Shown here: positions 1 through 9,661 of the stretch, in pieces
Layout of the letters: each line of letters opens with the position of its first letter
Position numbering within the stretch: position 1 is the first letter of the stretch
Source: Alphaproteobacteria bacterium
GTDB lineage: Bacteria > Pseudomonadota > Alphaproteobacteria > Rhodobacterales > Rhodobacteraceae
DNA: 64,000 bases
Reading direction: 5' to 3'
Assembly (NCBI GenBank): GCA_030426685.1
Contig: JAUHYC010000010.1
Span: 1 to 64,000 of the forward strand
The notes under the pieces: generated by a model
What the model was told of the DNA's origin: nothing
Databases searched by the model: none
What the model saw: only the letters and a program-made list of their open reading frames with translations
Made by a program: the position numbers and the translations under genes

Positions 1-1
1 G

Positions 2-283
2 CACCTGTTGTTGGCCTATGCCTCCGACATGAGCCTGCTGAGCTCTGGCATGCGTCCGCACGGTCTCAGTTGGTTCACCGGAGCGGTCGATGGTGCCAGC
101 CTGGACCATGCCATCTGGTTCCACGCCCCCGTACAGTTCCAGAATTGGCATCTGTATTCGATGGAGGCACCATGGACGGGGCAGGGGCGCAGCTTCAACC
201 GTGGATCGATCTATTCCCAGGACGGCGTTCTAGTCGCATCGGTTGCTCAGGAAGGGTTGCTACGGAAACGAGTAAAGCGTTAG
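2..283 (+). CDS. tesB: acyl-CoA thioesterase II, C-terminal part (cut by window start)
   Basis: Only the last 93 residues are present; the reading frame is open to the left edge, so the gene begins before the window. The fragment carries the second hot-dog domain: a LDHAIWFH stretch that matches the region of the catalytic Asp in TesB, and VASVAQEGLLR near the end, which matches the region of the catalytic Gln. The family hydrolyses medium and long acyl-CoA to free fatty acid and CoA in the cytosol. Its stop codon overlaps the stop of the convergent dehydrogenase gene by two bases, so there is no room for a terminator between them. The family call is firm; the physiological substrate is unknown. 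Confidence 0.85.
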   Translation, partial: HLLLAYASDMSLLSSGMRPHGLSWFTGAVDGASLDHAIWFHAPVQFQNWHLYSMEAPWTGQGRSFNRGSIYSQDGVLVASVAQEGLLRKRVKR

Positions 284-1047
284 GAATCCCGCGTATATCG
301 TTGATTAAGCTTGGACATACCGCTCAGCCAACGATCATAGTCTGCAGTTTTCAGGCGCATATATTCCAAGACCTGAGGATGCGGCAGGATCAAAAACCGC
401 TCTTCCTCTAGTGCCTCAACACAGGCTTGCGCTACATCTTCGGGCTCGAGCACACCGTCAATCGCTGCTACCGAATCTTCATGGCCTCGGATCATGTCAG
501 ACCGAACCGCCTGTGGACACAGCACTGAAACCCGAATGCCCTGATCCGCATAGGTCAGCGCAATCCATTCGGCCAAACCAATCGCGGCGTGCTTGGTGGC
601 CCCGTAAGGCGCTGCACCTGGTTGATTGAGCAGACCCGCAGCTGACGCGGTCGTCATCAGGTAACCTCCGCCACGCGCGACCATACGTGGCAGTAAGTGA
701 CGCGCGGTCCAGACATGCGACATCACGTTGACCTGCCATATGCGCGTCCATTCCTCGTCGGGCACTTCAAGCCCGCCAAGCGTCAGAATTCCGGCATTGG
801 CGCAAAAAAGATCGATGGGTGCGATACTGTCCTCGACAATGTCGACCAGCCTGCGGATGTCAGTTTCCTTGGACACATCGCATTTCACGGCCTGACCACC
901 GATTAACTCGGCAACATGTTGTGCGCCATCTGTGTCAATGTCTGCGCAGACCACGTTTGCACCTTCAGATGAAAACCGTTCTGCCAAACCTCTGCCAATT
1001 CCCCGAGCCGCGCCAGTAATCACGACTGTCTTATCGCGTAGGTGCAT
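280..1047 (-). CDS. short-chain dehydrogenase/reductase (SDR)
   Basis: A 255-residue classical SDR. The Rossmann cofactor motif TGAARGIG lies at residues 11-18, the NAG motif near 84-86, the active-site Ser at about 135, and the Tyr148-x3-Lys152 pair in the usual place. Asp36 after the second beta strand (VVCADI) suggests NAD rather than NADP preference. Such enzymes oxidise or reduce hydroxyl/keto groups in the cytosol; the substrate cannot be read from the sequence. It stands alone between the convergent thioesterase and the gcdH terminator, and starts at ATG 1047. Confidence 0.88.
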   Translation of the reverse strand: MHLRDKTVVITGAARGIGRGLAERFSSEGANVVCADIDTDGAQHVAELIGGQAVKCDVSKETDIRRLVDIVEDSIAPIDLFCANAGILTLGGLEVPDEEWTRIWQVNVMSHVWTARHLLPRMVARGGGYLMTTASAAGLLNQPGAAPYGATKHAAIGLAEWIALTYADQGIRVSVLCPQAVRSDMIRGHEDSVAAIDGVLEPEDVAQACVEALEEERFLILPHPQVLEYMRLKTADYDRWLSGMSKLNQRYTRDS

Positions 1048-1094
1048 GTGTTTACCCGTCAGGTTGTGAATTGAGAATTCAGCCTAACATACTG

Positions 1095-1128
1095 AAAAAA
1101 CACCGCCAGTGGGTTTCTACTGGCGGTG
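1095..1128 (-). terminator. intrinsic terminator of gcdH
   Basis: A perfect 10-bp stem (1101-1110 with 1119-1128, CACCGCCAGT/ACTGGCGGTG) with an 8-nt loop is followed on the minus strand by six T (plus-strand A run at 1095-1100). It lies about 50 nt beyond the gcdH stop and is correctly oriented for that gene. Confidence 0.85.
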
Positions 1129-1179
1129 GCTTGGTTGAAACAATATTACATAATACCGATTATGCGTATAACAACACCA

Positions 1180-2409
1180 TCAATAGAACGCCTGTAGTCC
1201 AGTCTGTGCCCGCCCGAGGATCAATGCGTGAACGTCATGCGTGCCCTCATAGGTATTCACTGTTTCCAGGTTAATCATGTGGCGCACCACCTGGAACTCA
1301 AGTGAGATCCCGTTGCCGCCATGCATGTCGCGCGACATCCTCGCAATATCGAGCGCCTTGCCGCAATTGTTGCGTTTGATGATGGAGATCATCTCGGGTG
1401 CTGCATCGGCCTGATCCATCAGACGTCCGACGCGCAGGCTTGCCTGAAGGCCCAGAGCGATCTCGGTCTGCATCTCAGCCAACTTGCGCTGGAACAATTG
1501 GGTTTGCGCCAATGGACGATTGAATTGCTTGCGGTCCAGCCCATATTGGCGCGCAGCATGCCAGCAGCTCTCGGCCGCGCCCATCACACCCCAGCTGATC
1601 CCATAGCGCGCGCGGTTGAGGCAGCCAAACGGACCTTTCAGACCCTGCACATGCGGTAGCAAAGCGCCCTCGTCCACTTCGACTCCGTCCATTACGATCT
1701 CGCCGGTGATTGAGGCCCGTAAGCTAAGTTTGTTTTCGATCTTCGGTGCGCTCAGGCCTTTGGTATTCTTGTCCAGAACAAAGCCACGAATTTTGCCGTC
1801 ATGCGCATCAGACTTGGCCCAGACAACAAACACATCCGCAATCGGCGCGTTTGAGATCCACATTTTATTACCGGTCAGCCGGTATCCGCCATCAATCTTT
1901 TCTGCGCGGGTTTTCATCGCTGCCGGGTCGGATCCCGCATCAGGCTCGGTCAGACCAAAGCAACCGATCCACTCGCCGCTGGCCAGCTTGGGCAGATATT
2001 TGCGGCGTTGTTCTTCACTGCCGTAGGCGTAGATCGGATACATGACCAGCGAACTCTGAACCGACATCATCGAGCGATAACCGGAATCCACCCGCTCGAC
2101 CTCGCGCGCGACGAGACCATAGGTCACATAACCCGCGCCGATGCCACCGTATTCTTCGGGAATGGTGGTGCCCAGCAATCCCATTTCGCCCATTTCCCAG
2201 AAAATCTCGGGGTCAGTTTCTTCGTTCTGAAATGCCTGGGTCACGCGCGGTTGCAGCTTTTCCTGCGCATATGCGCGCGCACTGTCAGCGATCAGGCGCT
2301 CGTCCTCTTCCAACTGAGCAGCCAGACGGAATGGATCGTCCCAAGTAAAGTTGCTCAGATCGGGCGCATCCTTGGCCCGCAGGACGAGTTTTGCTTCGGG
2401 TGCGTTCAT
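1180..2409 (-). CDS. gcdH: glutaryl-CoA dehydrogenase
   Basis: A 409-residue FAD enzyme of the acyl-CoA dehydrogenase family that oxidises and decarboxylates glutaryl-CoA to crotonyl-CoA in lysine/tryptophan catabolism, passing electrons to ETF. The start chosen is the ATG at 2409 (MNAPEAK) because a GGAGAG ribosome site lies just upstream; an in-frame ATG 93 nt earlier would add an unrelated leader reaching into the divergent promoter. Visible features are the N-terminal helical region, the FAD/substrate segment [12 protein letters not shown], and the C-terminal [18 protein letters not shown] with the catalytic Glu at about 388, typical of GcdH rather than short-chain dehydrogenases. It is divergent from a LysR gene, a common arrangement for gcdH, and ends in its own terminator. 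Confidence 0.93.
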   Translation of the reverse strand: MNAPEAKLVLRAKDAPDLSNFTWDDPFRLAAQLEEDERLIADSARAYAQEKLQPRVTQAFQNEETDPEIFWEMGEMGLLGTTIPEEYGGIGAGYVTYGLVAREVERVDSGYRSMMSVQSSLVMYPIYAYGSEEQRRKYLPKLASGEWIGCFGLTEPDAGSDPAAMKTRAEKIDGGYRLTGNKMWISNAPIADVFVVWAKSDAHDGKIRGFVLDKNTKGLSAPKIENKLSLRASITGEIVMDGVEVDEGALLPHVQGLKGPFGCLNRARYGISWGVMGAAESCWHAARQYGLDRKQFNRPLAQTQLFQRKLAEMQTEIALGLQASLRVGRLMDQADAAPEMISIIKRNNCGKALDIARMSRDMHGGNGISLEFQVVRHMINLETVNTYEGTHDVHALILGRAQTGLQAFY

Positions 2410-2480
2410 GGGGTCTCTCCGATATTGTGTTTGTCGCATCATAATCTGAGATTTCCTCAAAAAACAGCGAGACATTTGCA

Positions 2481-2499
2481 CGTTTTCATGACTAAAACG
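2481..2499. promoter_or_regulatory. candidate LysR-type operator between gcdH and its regulator
   Basis: A perfect inverted repeat CGTTTT-N7-AAAACG sits 5 bp before the LysR start and about 72 bp before gcdH. Spaced palindromes in the divergent region are the usual recognition sites of LysR regulators, which act on the neighbour and on themselves. Its position overlapping the LysR start would fit autorepression. Binding is inferred. Confidence 0.45.
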
Positions 2500-2504
2500 C
2501 ATAG

Positions 2505-3416
2505 ATGACGACGCGCCGCCCTATCCTGCCCCCAATCTCTGCCCTCCGCGCGCTTGAGGCGTTGGATCGGCTTGGATCCGCGTCGGCGGTGGCCGATGAA
2601 ATGGCTTTGACGCAAAGCGCGGTCAGTCGGCAATTGCAAACACTTGAGGCTCATCTCGGCGCGGAACTGGTCAGCCGTGATCGAAAGCGATTGTCTCTGA
2701 CCAAAGCTGGTCAGGATTATGTACAGGAAATCCGCCCTGCTTTGTCTCAGATTGCGCAGGCAGCATTGAAATTGCACGTCTCACCCATCGGTGGAACCTT
2801 GAATTTGGCGATCCTGCCAACCTTTGGGATGCGATGGCTGGTTCCCCGATTGCCAGATTTCGCGCGCCTGCATCCGGATGTCACGATCAACATGACCACG
2901 CGGTTGCGACCTTTCAACTTTGCCTCAGAACCCTTTGATGCAGCGTTGCATTTCGGAGAACCTGACTGGCCCGGTACCGATCGTTTGCTGCTGAAACTGG
3001 AGCGAGTGCTGCCTGTCTGCGCACCTGGATTGCTGCCACATGACACACCCACTTCGCCGAGCGATTTGCTCAAACTACCGCTATTGCATATCCAAACGCG
3101 CCCAAAGGCCTGGCAGGAATGGTTTCAGCAGATGGGCGTCGACGCTGCACATCCCCTGCCCGGCACCGTCCACGATCAGTTCAACACGATCAACCAAGCT
3201 GCACTGCACGGTTTGGGTGTTGCCTTGCTGCCAAACTATCTGATCGAACAGGACCTTGCGACCGGCCGGCTGATTGCCGCTTTCCCTGACGCTGTTGAGA
3301 CCATGGGGGCCTATTACCTTGTCTGGCCGCGTGACAAGTCAAATGACGACGCGCTGAGGCAGTTCAGACATTGGCTGGCATCACAAGCGCAGACGGAAGA
3401 GGCCCTGCCCCGTTAA
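2505..3416 (+). CDS. LysR-family transcriptional regulator, probable regulator of gcdH
   Basis: A 303-residue protein with an N-terminal winged helix-turn-helix (residues about 8-65, [27 protein letters not shown]) and a periplasmic-binding-like effector domain (about 90-295). The pattern is of the GcvA/AmpR subgroup. It is transcribed away from gcdH with only 95 bp between the starts, so it most likely senses a glutarate or lysine catabolite and controls gcdH. Its stop overlaps the stop of the convergent phoB gene. The family is clear; the effector is inference from position. Confidence 0.88.
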   Translation: MTTRRPILPPISALRALEALDRLGSASAVADEMALTQSAVSRQLQTLEAHLGAELVSRDRKRLSLTKAGQDYVQEIRPALSQIAQAALKLHVSPIGGTLNLAILPTFGMRWLVPRLPDFARLHPDVTINMTTRLRPFNFASEPFDAALHFGEPDWPGTDRLLLKLERVLPVCAPGLLPHDTPTSPSDLLKLPLLHIQTRPKAWQEWFQQMGVDAAHPLPGTVHDQFNTINQAALHGLGVALLPNYLIEQDLATGRLIAAFPDAVETMGAYYLVWPRDKSNDDALRQFRHWLASQAQTEEALPR

Positions 3417-4102
3417 CCGAGCGCGTACCCTGCCCCGCGCACTGTGCGCACCGGATCTTCTCCTCCGTGTTGCGTCAGCGCCTTTCGCAGGCGACCGATA
3501 TGCACGTCGACTGTGCGCGTATCGACATAGATGTCGCGGCCCCAGACGCGATCCAGCAATTGTTCGCGGCTCCAGACCCGGCCGGGTTTTTCCATAAATG
3601 TGCTCAGCAGGCGAAATTCGGTCGGGCCCAGTTTCAGGGGTTTGTTGCCCCGGCTGACCTTGTGGGTTTCAGAATCCAGAATGATGTCATCGAATTCGAG
3701 CTGGATACCCACCGTCGCCGGGCGTACGCGCCGCAGCTGAGTGCGCACCCGCGCCATCAATTCGATCACCGAATATGGCTTGACCACATAGTCATCCGCA
3801 CCGGTTTCCAACCCGCGTACCTTGTCGACCTCTTCCGAGCGCGCCGACAACATGATGATCGGAATAGAGCGCGTATTCGGCCGTGTTTTAAGGCGGCGGC
3901 AAACCTCGATTCCGCTGAGATTGGGCATCATCCAATCCAGGACAATGATGTCGGGGCGGTCTTCCTCAACCAGCAGCAGGGCCTCTTCACCGTTGGCCGC
4001 GCGTGTTACACGGAACCCTTCGGCATCCAGATTGTAAGCCAGCACCTCGCGCTGGGCCAGTTCATCCTCGACAACCAGAACTGTCGGCTGATCTGCGGAC
4101 AT
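3413..4102 (-). CDS. phoB: phosphate regulon response regulator PhoB
   Basis: A 229-residue OmpR/PhoB-type response regulator. The receiver domain shows the acidic pocket VVEDE (residues 10-14), the phosphoryl acceptor Asp56 in VLDWMMP, and the conserved Lys in VKPYS near 108. The C-terminal winged-helix domain (about 130-229) contains the RTVDVHIGRLRKAL recognition helix. When phosphorylated by PhoR at low phosphate it binds PHO boxes such as the one at 9662-9695. It is the last gene of the pstSCAB-phoU-phoB run, 12 nt after phoU, and shares stop-codon bases with the convergent LysR gene. Confidence 0.96.
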   Translation of the reverse strand: MSADQPTVLVVEDELAQREVLAYNLDAEGFRVTRAANGEEALLLVEEDRPDIIVLDWMMPNLSGIEVCRRLKTRPNTRSIPIIMLSARSEEVDKVRGLETGADDYVVKPYSVIELMARVRTQLRRVRPATVGIQLEFDDIILDSETHKVSRGNKPLKLGPTEFRLLSTFMEKPGRVWSREQLLDRVWGRDIYVDTRTVDVHIGRLRKALTQHGGEDPVRTVRGAGYALG

Positions 4103-4114
4103 GAAGTCGGTCTC

Positions 4115-4816
4115 CTAGATCGTTTGCGAGGTATTGTCGGCCTTCGGGCGCGCTTCTGTAGGCCGTTCGCCGGTAACAAGATAGACCACCTGCTCGGCAA
4201 TTGCCGTGACGTGATCGCCCATGCGTTCGATATTCTTCGCGATGAAATGCAGGTGCATACACGACGAAATGTTACGCGGATCTTCGGCCATAAAGGTCAA
4301 AAATTCGCGGAACAAACCGTTATACATCTGGTCCACCTCGAGATCGCGTTCGATTACATCCGCCGCCAGCTCAGCATCGCGTTGAATATAAGCGTCCAGC
4401 GCATCGCGCAGCATGACCTCGACCTCACGCGCCATCCGGCGCAGCGCAGCGGCGCTACCGCTGATTTCTCCCGCATTGACCAGAACGGTTGTCCGTTTGG
4501 CGATGTTCTTGGAGTAATCACCGATCCGTTCGAGATTGGTCGACACTTTCAGCACCGATAGCACCAGCCGCAGATCCCCCGCGGTGGGCGCGCGCAAAGC
4601 GATCAGGCGTGCAGTTTCTTCATCGATCAGCTCTTCCAGAGCGTCGATTGCCTTGTCACCCCTACGCACTTCATTCGCCAGCTCTTCATCGCGGGATTCC
4701 AACGATCGGGCCGCGCCCATGATGGCCGCTTCGACCAGCCCACCCATTTTCATGATGTGGGCTTGAACGGTTTCAAGATCCCGATCAAAGGCAGACGCAA
4801 TATGTTGTTCGCTCAT
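4115..4816 (-). CDS. phoU: phosphate signalling protein PhoU
   Basis: A 233-residue all-helical protein of two repeated three-helix bundles. Each carries the metal-binding PhoU motif: ERIGDYSKNIAKR (about 90-102) and ERMGDHVTAIAEQ (about 195-207). It connects the Pst transporter to PhoR and restrains PhoB signalling and phosphate uptake when phosphate is plentiful. The start at 4816 (MSEQHIASAF) is chosen because the extended frame would run 100 nt into pstB. It is 16 nt after pstB and 12 nt before phoB, so it is cotranscribed. Confidence 0.95.
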   Translation of the reverse strand: MSEQHIASAFDRDLETVQAHIMKMGGLVEAAIMGAARSLESRDEELANEVRRGDKAIDALEELIDEETARLIALRAPTAGDLRLVLSVLKVSTNLERIGDYSKNIAKRTTVLVNAGEISGSAAALRRMAREVEVMLRDALDAYIQRDAELAADVIERDLEVDQMYNGLFREFLTFMAEDPRNISSCMHLHFIAKNIERMGDHVTAIAEQVVYLVTGERPTEARPKADNTSQTI

Positions 4817-4832
4817 TGCAATATTCCTGTAC

Positions 4833-5630
4833 TCAGCCGATGCGGCCAGTGATATAGCTTTCGGTCCGGGGATCTTCAGGATTGGTGAAAATCTGGCCGG
4901 TTTCACCAAACTCAACCAAGTTGCCCAGATGAAAAAACGCTGTTTTCTGACTGACCCGCGCGGCCTGCTGCATCGAGTGTGTCACGATCACCACCGAATA
5001 GCGTGAGCGCAGCTCGTCAATCAATTCCTCGACCTGTGCGGTTGCGATGGGGTCCAGCGCCGAGCAGGGCTCGTCCATCAGCAGAACCTCGGGCTCGGTC
5101 GCGACGGCGCGCGCGATGCACAAACGTTGTTGCTGTCCGCCGGACAGACCGGTGCCAGGCGCATCCAGACGATCTTTGACCTCATCCCAGATCGCACCAC
5201 GACGCAGAGATTTCTCAACGATCTCATGCAGTTCTGCCTTGTTCTTCGCAAGTCCATGGATGCGGGGACCATAGGCAACGTTGTCGTAAATCGACTTGGG
5301 GAACGGGTTTGGCTTCTGGAACACCATGCCCACTTTGGCACGCAACTGTACCGGGTCCACGCGCTTATCATAGATGTCTTCACCATCCAGCAGGATATCT
5401 CCGGTCACTCGGCAAGTATCGATGGTGTCATTCATTCGGTTGAGGCAACGCAGAAACGTGGATTTACCGCAGCCCGAAGGACCGATGAAGGCTGTTACCG
5501 TCTTGTCCTCGATCTCGACATTCACGTCCTTGATGGCGTGGGTGTCGCCATAATAGACTTGAACATTGTTCGCGGCGATCTTGATTGCTTTGGAGTCCAC
5601 GGTTTTCTCCACTCGTGACATATCGTTCAT
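4833..5630 (-). CDS. pstB: phosphate ABC transporter ATP-binding protein PstB
   Basis: A 265-residue cytoplasmic ATPase of the Pst high-affinity phosphate importer. Walker A is GPSGCGKST, the Q-loop is VFQKPNPFP (typical of PstB), the ABC signature is [10 protein letters not shown] and Walker B is [13 protein letters not shown]. The start at 5630 (MNDM) has GAG at a good distance upstream; an alternative ATG at 5621 has no ribosome site. The frame begins inside the last codons of pstA (overlap avoided: pstA stops at 5644, 13 nt upstream). It energises PstA/PstC with phosphate delivered by PstS. Confidence 0.96.
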   Translation of the reverse strand: MNDMSRVEKTVDSKAIKIAANNVQVYYGDTHAIKDVNVEIEDKTVTAFIGPSGCGKSTFLRCLNRMNDTIDTCRVTGDILLDGEDIYDKRVDPVQLRAKVGMVFQKPNPFPKSIYDNVAYGPRIHGLAKNKAELHEIVEKSLRRGAIWDEVKDRLDAPGTGLSGGQQQRLCIARAVATEPEVLLMDEPCSALDPIATAQVEELIDELRSRYSVVIVTHSMQQAARVSQKTAFFHLGNLVEFGETGQIFTNPEDPRTESYITGRIG

Positions 5631-5643
5631 ATTCTTGCTCCGT

Positions 5644-6999
5644 CTACCAGCGGCGTTCAAACCGGCGGCGCAGGATGACCGCGATGGTATTCATCGTGAC
5701 CAGGAAGACCAGTAGGATGATGATGCCCCCCCATGCACGTTCATAAAAGGCCGGATCGGCACGTTTGGACCACTCATAGATCTGCGCCGGCATGGCCGAG
5801 TTCGGGCTGAGGAAACCAGCGACGATCCCATCGGGCGGGTTCGAGGCGATAAAGCCTACCATCCCGATCAGCAGCAGCGGCGCGGTCTCACCCAGCGCCT
5901 GCGCCAGACCAATGATCGTACCTGTCAGGATACCGGGCGCGGCCAGCGGCAGGACATGGTGGAACACCGCCTGCATTTTCGAGGCCCCTACCCCCAGCGC
6001 GGCATCACGGATTGATGGCGGAACTGCCTTTAGCGACGCGCGGGTCGAAATGATGATCGTTGGTAGCGTCATCAGCGTCAACACAAGGCCACCCACAAGC
6101 GGCGCCGAGGTCGGAAGGTGCATATAGTTGATGAAAACGGCCAGACCCAAGATACCGAACACGATGGACGGTACCGCCGCCAGATTTGAGATATTCACCT
6201 CGATAATATCCGTCAGGCGGTTCTGAGGTGCAAATTCCTCAAGATAGATCGAAGCCGCCACACCAATAGGCAGCGCCAGAGCCAACACCACCAGCATCAT
6301 GAAAAGTGAGCCCAGCATGGAAACACCGATACCTGCAGCCTCGGGCCGCTGATCGGATGCGTCCGATCCGAAGATAAAATCAGGATTGAAGGCTTTGTAG
6401 AGAACACCAGCCGCCATCAGTTGATCAACGAAATCCAATTGCTCAGCCGTGATGCTCTTGTCATTTGCGATCGACTCGCGGGTCACACGTCCTTTGACAT
6501 ACCCATCGACGCGGCTGTTCAGCAGAAAACGGAAGCTTACCGTCTCGCCGATCTCATCAGGGTTGGAGATCACATAGTCACGCAGCTTTGACAGCGCATC
6601 CTTGGACAGGATACCAGCCATCTTCTTTGGCTTCAGGTCGGTCTGAATGTCCAGCCTTTCGACCTCGCTTTCCAGAGCAGCAGAAACCAAAGGAGCATAG
6701 CCAAAGGTCGAGACCTTCTTGATGTCATCAAGATTACGCTCGCCCTTTTTATCAAGCTTGCTTTCCAGCAGGGTCACGTCCAGTTCAAGATAGGTCTGTT
6801 GGAACGCTCCCAGACCTGCGGTCACAATGTTGGTGACCAGTACGGTCAGCATCACCAGGCCGATGCCAATCGCGGCGATACCGTACATCTTGAAGCGACT
6901 TTCGGCTGCGTTGCGCCGCTTGGTGCGCATATCTTTCTCAAACAGCGACCCACTCTTGGGTTTTGCCGCCGGAGCAGGTGCTTGGGTTAGATCGGTCAT
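5644..6999 (-). CDS. pstA: phosphate ABC transporter permease PstA with N-terminal extension
   Basis: A 451-residue inner-membrane permease, about 150 residues longer than the enterobacterial PstA. The extra part is N-terminal: a cytoplasmic Lys/Arg-rich start, one membrane segment at about 37-62, and a roughly 150-residue periplasmic-looking domain before the permease core. This extension corresponds to the domain of unknown function found in alphaproteobacterial PstA proteins (DUF3333). The core has five or six hydrophobic segments and the EAA loop ([21 protein letters not shown]). Its start overlaps the pstC stop as ATGA, so translation is probably coupled. Confidence 0.93.
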   Translation of the reverse strand: MTDLTQAPAPAAKPKSGSLFEKDMRTKRRNAAESRFKMYGIAAIGIGLVMLTVLVTNIVTAGLGAFQQTYLELDVTLLESKLDKKGERNLDDIKKVSTFGYAPLVSAALESEVERLDIQTDLKPKKMAGILSKDALSKLRDYVISNPDEIGETVSFRFLLNSRVDGYVKGRVTRESIANDKSITAEQLDFVDQLMAAGVLYKAFNPDFIFGSDASDQRPEAAGIGVSMLGSLFMMLVVLALALPIGVAASIYLEEFAPQNRLTDIIEVNISNLAAVPSIVFGILGLAVFINYMHLPTSAPLVGGLVLTLMTLPTIIISTRASLKAVPPSIRDAALGVGASKMQAVFHHVLPLAAPGILTGTIIGLAQALGETAPLLLIGMVGFIASNPPDGIVAGFLSPNSAMPAQIYEWSKRADPAFYERAWGGIIILLVFLVTMNTIAVILRRRFERRW

Positions 7000-8468
7000 T
7001 CGTACTGCTCCCGATATTTGCGTACGATGTAGAGGGCGAAGATGTTCAGCCCCAAAGTAATGACGAACAGGGTCAGACCCAGCGCAAACGCCACCAGTGT
7101 TTCAGCACTGGCAAAGTCGGTATCACCAGTCAACTGGCTGACGATGCGCGTGGTAATGGTTGTCATCGCCTCGAACGGGTTGCCCGAAAATTTGGCAATC
7201 GCACCAGCGGCCATCACCACGATCATGGTCTCGCCTATGGCGCGGCTGGCGGCCAGCAAGACGGCCCCGACTATCCCGGGCAAAGCCGCAGGCAATACGA
7301 CCTGCCGCACGGTTTCGGAATGTGTGGCTCCCAGGCCTAACGAGCCATCGCGCATCGACTGCGGCACCGCGTTGATGATGTCATCTGACAGAGACGAAAC
7401 AAACGGGATCAACATGATGCCCATCACCAGCCCAGCGGTCAGAACTGCGTTGGAGCTGGCCATCCAGCCCACCCCAAGCACTCCACCGTCGCCGAACAGT
7501 GATACAAGTGCCGGGCCGACTGTCAGCAGGGCAAACAAACCGTAAACGATGGTCGGGATACCCGCGAGTATTTCTAGCAGCGGCTTGGCGATAGAGCGCA
7601 CCGCGCCTGAGGCGTATTCGGACAGATAGATCGCCGCGAACAATCCGATTGGAACCGCCACCAGCAACGCAATCACCGAGATGTACAGGGTGCCCCACAA
7701 TAGCGGCAGGATAGAAAGCTCACTGCCGCCGCGAAAGTTCGGAGCCCAAGTGCTGCCGAAGAAAAAGTCTTTCCAGTCATGCAATTGGAAGAAGTTGAGC
7801 GTCTCGAAGAACATCGAAAGAACGATGCCAACGGTCGTCAAAATGGCGATCGAGGCTGCCAGAAGCAAAAGGGCCAACACGCCCTGTTCAACAAAGTTGC
7901 GCGCGCGGAAGTCCTTGTTCGTCCTGACATACGAGACCGCAGCCCCGATCAACGCCACAAGCAGCACCAGGATCCGCATCACGACGGTACCGGTCGCAGT
8001 CATGCTGCGGTACATTTGCGCCGCGACCAGTATCGGCTTGGTTATGTCCTGTGTCAGTACCTGACCCGCATCTTTCAGTTGCTGGGTCAGGGCCTCAATG
8101 TCGGCCTCGGCGTTGTTGGCCTGTGCCTCGGTTATGGCGCCCAGGGCAACGGCGCCGTCCAACCCATCAGCCACACGACGCACTTCGCTCAGAACCAGCC
8201 CGCGATCTGTACCTTCCGCAATCACCCCGTCCGGGATCATGCCAGAGACGGTGCTGTTCACGATCATCGGCTGCGCCAGCAGCCAGACAATTAGAAGCCC
8301 GAGCGCCGGAACCAGCGCGCTCAAAGCGACGTTGTAGCCATAATAGGAAGGTAGCGAATGCAAATCGCGCGCATCGCCGCCCGCACTTGCCAAAGCGCGC
8401 GAACGCCCGATGAAATAACCAATCACCGCCAAAGCAAGCAGGATGAGCAGCAGCCAGGATAGTGCCAT
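6996..8468 (-). CDS. pstC: phosphate ABC transporter permease PstC
   Basis: A 490-residue inner-membrane permease, longer than the usual 300-320 residues. The N-terminal half has a first membrane segment at 1-20, another near 45-70, a roughly 80-residue loop and two more segments before the conserved permease core, which begins at about residue 225. The core has the EAA loop LGLGATHSETVRQVVLPAALPGI. It pairs with PstA to form the phosphate channel. It follows pstS after a 75-nt spacer that contains a hairpin, and overlaps pstA by four bases. Confidence 0.93.
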   Translation of the reverse strand: MALSWLLLILLALAVIGYFIGRSRALASAGGDARDLHSLPSYYGYNVALSALVPALGLLIVWLLAQPMIVNSTVSGMIPDGVIAEGTDRGLVLSEVRRVADGLDGAVALGAITEAQANNAEADIEALTQQLKDAGQVLTQDITKPILVAAQMYRSMTATGTVVMRILVLLVALIGAAVSYVRTNKDFRARNFVEQGVLALLLLAASIAILTTVGIVLSMFFETLNFFQLHDWKDFFFGSTWAPNFRGGSELSILPLLWGTLYISVIALLVAVPIGLFAAIYLSEYASGAVRSIAKPLLEILAGIPTIVYGLFALLTVGPALVSLFGDGGVLGVGWMASSNAVLTAGLVMGIMLIPFVSSLSDDIINAVPQSMRDGSLGLGATHSETVRQVVLPAALPGIVGAVLLAASRAIGETMIVVMAAGAIAKFSGNPFEAMTTITTRIVSQLTGDTDFASAETLVAFALGLTLFVITLGLNIFALYIVRKYREQYE

Positions 8469-8498
8469 GAATACTCCGTCAGATGGCTATGGAGTCAA

Positions 8499-8527
8499 AA
8501 ACCGGCGCATCTGAACCGCGCCGGTTT
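8499..8527 (-). terminator. hairpin between pstS and pstC (attenuator or 3' end stabiliser)
   Basis: A perfect 10-bp stem (8499-8508 with 8518-8527, AAACCGGCGC/GCGCCGGTTT) with a 9-nt loop lies in the pstS-pstC spacer and is followed on the minus strand by only a short T stretch. Such a hairpin would let part of the transcripts end after pstS, giving more binding protein than permease. The leaky-terminator role is inferred from position. Confidence 0.6.
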
Positions 8528-8542
8528 CATAAGCAGGGTTGA

Positions 8543-9583
8543 TCAGGAATCGCCACCCAGAACGGCTTCTTCGGCAACAGCTTCCTGCACTTTGGCCAGT
8601 TCCGGATCCGAGACCAGACCGTATTCGGCCAGCGGACCATCGGGACCTGCAACCTCATCCGCAACGAAGAATTCAGCATATTCCTTCAGGCCGGGGATCA
8701 CGCCGATATGTGCTTTCTTGACGTAGAAGAACAACGGACGCGACACCGGGTATTCACCCGACGCGATGGAGTCGGTTGACGGAACGATGCCCGACATGGT
8801 CGCAACCTGCAGCTTGTCTGTGTTGTTCTCGTAGAACGCCAGACCAAAGACGCCGATGCCGTCCTTGTTGCTGTCGATACGGGCCAGAGTTTCGGTGTAG
8901 TCGCCATCGATGTCGACGGTCACACCGTCGGTACGCAGAGCGATACAGGCTTTTTCGGCGGCTTTCTTGTCGTCGCCATTGGCAGCTTTGTAGACGTCGA
9001 AATCACCTGTGTGCTCACAGCCTGCCAGGATCACCTTGTCCTCAAAGACTTCGCGGGTGCCGTGCTTGGTGCCCGGGATGAAGGCTGCGATCGGCTGGGC
9101 GGGGAAGTTCGGGTTCACCTGATCCCAGGTTTTGTAGGGGTTGTCGACCAGCTGACCGTCAACAACAACCTGCGCGGACAGAGCTTTGTACCAGTCTTCC
9201 GGCGTGAACTCGAACGAGTTGCCGTTGATGTCGGATGCGAAAACGATCCCGTCATATCCGATCTGAACTTCGATGATGTCGGTCACACCATTGTCGGCAC
9301 ACGCCTTGATTTCTTTTTCACGGATCTGGCGGGATGCGTTAGCCACATCGATCGTGTTTTCACCAACACCTTCACAGAAGCGCTTCAGGCCAGCCGACGA
9401 ACCGCCCGATTCAACAACCGGAGTCGGGAAGTCGAAGTTCTCACCGAAGGCTTCGGCAACAATCGACGCGTAGGGCAGCACGGTCGACGAACCGGCGACT
9501 TGAACCTGATCACGGGCGGCGGCCGTGGTGGCAGAAACGGCGGCGATTGCAAGTGCTGAGGCCGACAGTTTAACAAAGGACAT
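8543..9583 (-). CDS. pstS: periplasmic phosphate-binding protein PstS
   Basis: A 346-residue secreted binding protein. A signal peptide (residues 1 to about 24, MSFVKLSASALAIAAVS then ATTAAA) precedes the mature chain, which begins near RDQVQVAGSSTVLPYA, the first phosphate-binding loop. The second binding loop is ESGGSSAGLKRFCEG. It captures inorganic phosphate in the periplasm and delivers it to PstCAB. AAGGAG lies at a good distance before the ATG at 9583, and a three-repeat PHO box lies about 80-110 bp upstream, so it should be strongly induced by PhoB. Confidence 0.93.
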   Translation of the reverse strand: MSFVKLSASALAIAAVSATTAAARDQVQVAGSSTVLPYASIVAEAFGENFDFPTPVVESGGSSAGLKRFCEGVGENTIDVANASRQIREKEIKACADNGVTDIIEVQIGYDGIVFASDINGNSFEFTPEDWYKALSAQVVVDGQLVDNPYKTWDQVNPNFPAQPIAAFIPGTKHGTREVFEDKVILAGCEHTGDFDVYKAANGDDKKAAEKACIALRTDGVTVDIDGDYTETLARIDSNKDGIGVFGLAFYENNTDKLQVATMSGIVPSTDSIASGEYPVSRPLFFYVKKAHIGVIPGLKEYAEFFVADEVAGPDGPLAEYGLVSDPELAKVQEAVAEEAVLGGDS

Positions 9584-9661
9584 TACAGTCTCCTTGAGTA
9601 AGATACGTTCTGATCACCCCCATGATGATCTGCGCAATGCCCTAGAAGCCGCGCGTAAGTC

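Noticed and set aside
3371-4561. A 396-residue plus-strand frame opposite phoB and phoU
   Set aside because: It is complementary to two firmly identified genes and shows no signal, domain or ribosome site.
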